Assembly: GCF_024708915.1 (NCBI RefSeq) | Contig: NZ_JANJXQ010000011.1 | Span: forward strand, 1-15,729 | Length of the DNA stretch: 15,729 nucleotides | DNA from: Thiobacillus sp. | Lineage (GTDB): Bacteria > Pseudomonadota > Gammaproteobacteria > Burkholderiales > Thiobacillaceae | Reading direction: 5' to 3' | In this document: one piece after another, positions 15,248 through 15,729 of the stretch | How the letters are laid out: the number at the start of each line of letters is the position of its first letter | Position numbering within the stretch: position 1 is the stretch's first letter | Translations under genes and position numbers: made by a program | Notes under the pieces: generated by a model | The model's database searches: none | What the model saw: only the letters and a program-made list of their open reading frames with translations | What the model was told of the DNA's origin: nothing

Positions 15248-15729
15248 ATGAGCGACGCCTGCGACCACGACGGCCGCGCCCCGCACGCCAGCGGCAGCCT
15301 CGGCATTCCGCAAGTCGGCGCATTCGACCCGGCAGCGTTCGAACGCGCGGTGAACGACATGCTCGTCGCCTGCGGGGTCGCGCCGGATTCGGTGCACACC
15401 GGGCGCACCGCGCAACGCGTGCGCGAACTGTGGCAGAAGCGGCTGCTCGGCGGCTATGCGATTGCGCCCGCCGAGGCGCTGGGCGAAGGCTTCGCCGACG
15501 ACCGTAACGACATGGTGGTGGTGCGCGGCATCGCGGTGCACGGCGTGTGCCCGCATCACCTGGTGCCGTTCCGTGGCGTCGCGCACGTGGCCTACATCCC
15601 CGGCGGCCGGCTGCACGGCTTCGGGCGCATCGCGCGCCTGGTCGATGCGATCGGCCATCGCTTCACCTATCAGGAATGGATGACGCGCGACATCGCCGAG
15701 GCGCTGGTGACGCACGGCCAGGCGCAGGG
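15248..15729 (+). CDS. folE: GTP cyclohydrolase I-type protein (FolE family), 3' part missing
   Basis: FolE converts GTP to 7,8-dihydroneopterin triphosphate, the entry to folate/tetrahydrobiopterin synthesis. The 160 codons present include the zinc-ligand segment GVCPHHLVPF (Cys101, His103-His104), AHVAYIPGGRLHGFGRIARLVDAI and TRDIAEALV, equivalent to CEHHLVPF and HVAYIPxxxVxGLSKxxRxV of typical FolE. Upstream, FERAVNDMLVACGVAPDSVHTGRTAQRVRELW matches the N-terminal helical part (TPxRVA region). It is divergent: Cys-Pro-His-His instead of Cys-Glu-His-His and GFGRIARLVDAIGHRF instead of GLSKLARIV. It may be a second, specialised FolE paralogue. The third zinc ligand (late Cys) is beyond the window. 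The ATG follows the hydrolase stop by one base (TAAGATG), implying coupling. Confidence 0.82.
   Translation, partial: MSDACDHDGRAPHASGSLGIPQVGAFDPAAFERAVNDMLVACGVAPDSVHTGRTAQRVRELWQKRLLGGYAIAPAEALGEGFADDRNDMVVVRGIAVHGVCPHHLVPFRGVAHVAYIPGGRLHGFGRIARLVDAIGHRFTYQEWMTRDIAEALVTHGQAQ

Overview
The window is GC-rich, gene-dense chromosomal DNA from a proteobacterium. Gene content and order (yicC-gmk-rpoZ-spoT-ridA-recG-ubiC on one strand; Ser/Thr kinase-PP2C-rph-rdgB-hemW on the other) best fit a betaproteobacterium. The DsrC-like protein would suit a sulfur oxidiser of the Thiobacillus/Nitrosomonadales type. That placement is inference, since no rRNA or marker comparison was possible. I saw no rRNA, tRNA, CRISPR array or complete transposase gene, and no gene-free stretch longer than about 180 bases.

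Region 1 (1-6865, minus strand) reads as one long operon in the order yicC, gmk, rpoZ, spoT, ridA, recG, ubiC; ubiC is cut by the left edge. Gaps are short or absent: 30 nt between gmk and rpoZ, overlap or near-abutment of rpoZ and spoT, 35 nt between spoT and ridA, 9 nt between ridA and recG, and 0 nt between recG and ubiC. The genes cover RNA turnover, guanine nucleotide supply, RNA polymerase assembly, the stringent response, reactive enamine clean-up, replication-fork repair and the first step of ubiquinone synthesis. A good sigma70-type promoter for the operon overlaps the start of the divergent kinase gene.

Region 2 (6968-11665, plus strand) holds a soluble Ser/Thr protein kinase, a PP2C-type phosphatase, rph, rdgB and hemW. 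A 178-bp element with terminal inverted repeats and CTAG at both ends (MITE-like) lies exactly between kinase and phosphatase. A dispersed hairpin repeat built from CGCGAAG units occurs twice, between yicC and gmk and between rph and rdgB.

Region 3 (11801-13374) contains a MarR-type regulator, a divergent Yip1-like membrane protein and a DsrC/TusE-like protein that lacks the functional C-terminal cysteine. A near-perfect palindrome sits between the -35 and -10 boxes of the promoter driving the last two genes, suggesting a self-contained MarR-controlled unit. It is the best candidate here for something undescribed.

Region 4 (13443-15729) has an S4-domain pseudouridine-synthase-like gene on the minus strand, with Glu in place of the catalytic Asp and an in-frame repeat-rich insertion. 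Divergent from it are a secreted dienelactone-hydrolase-family protein and a divergent FolE-type GTP cyclohydrolase cut by the right edge.
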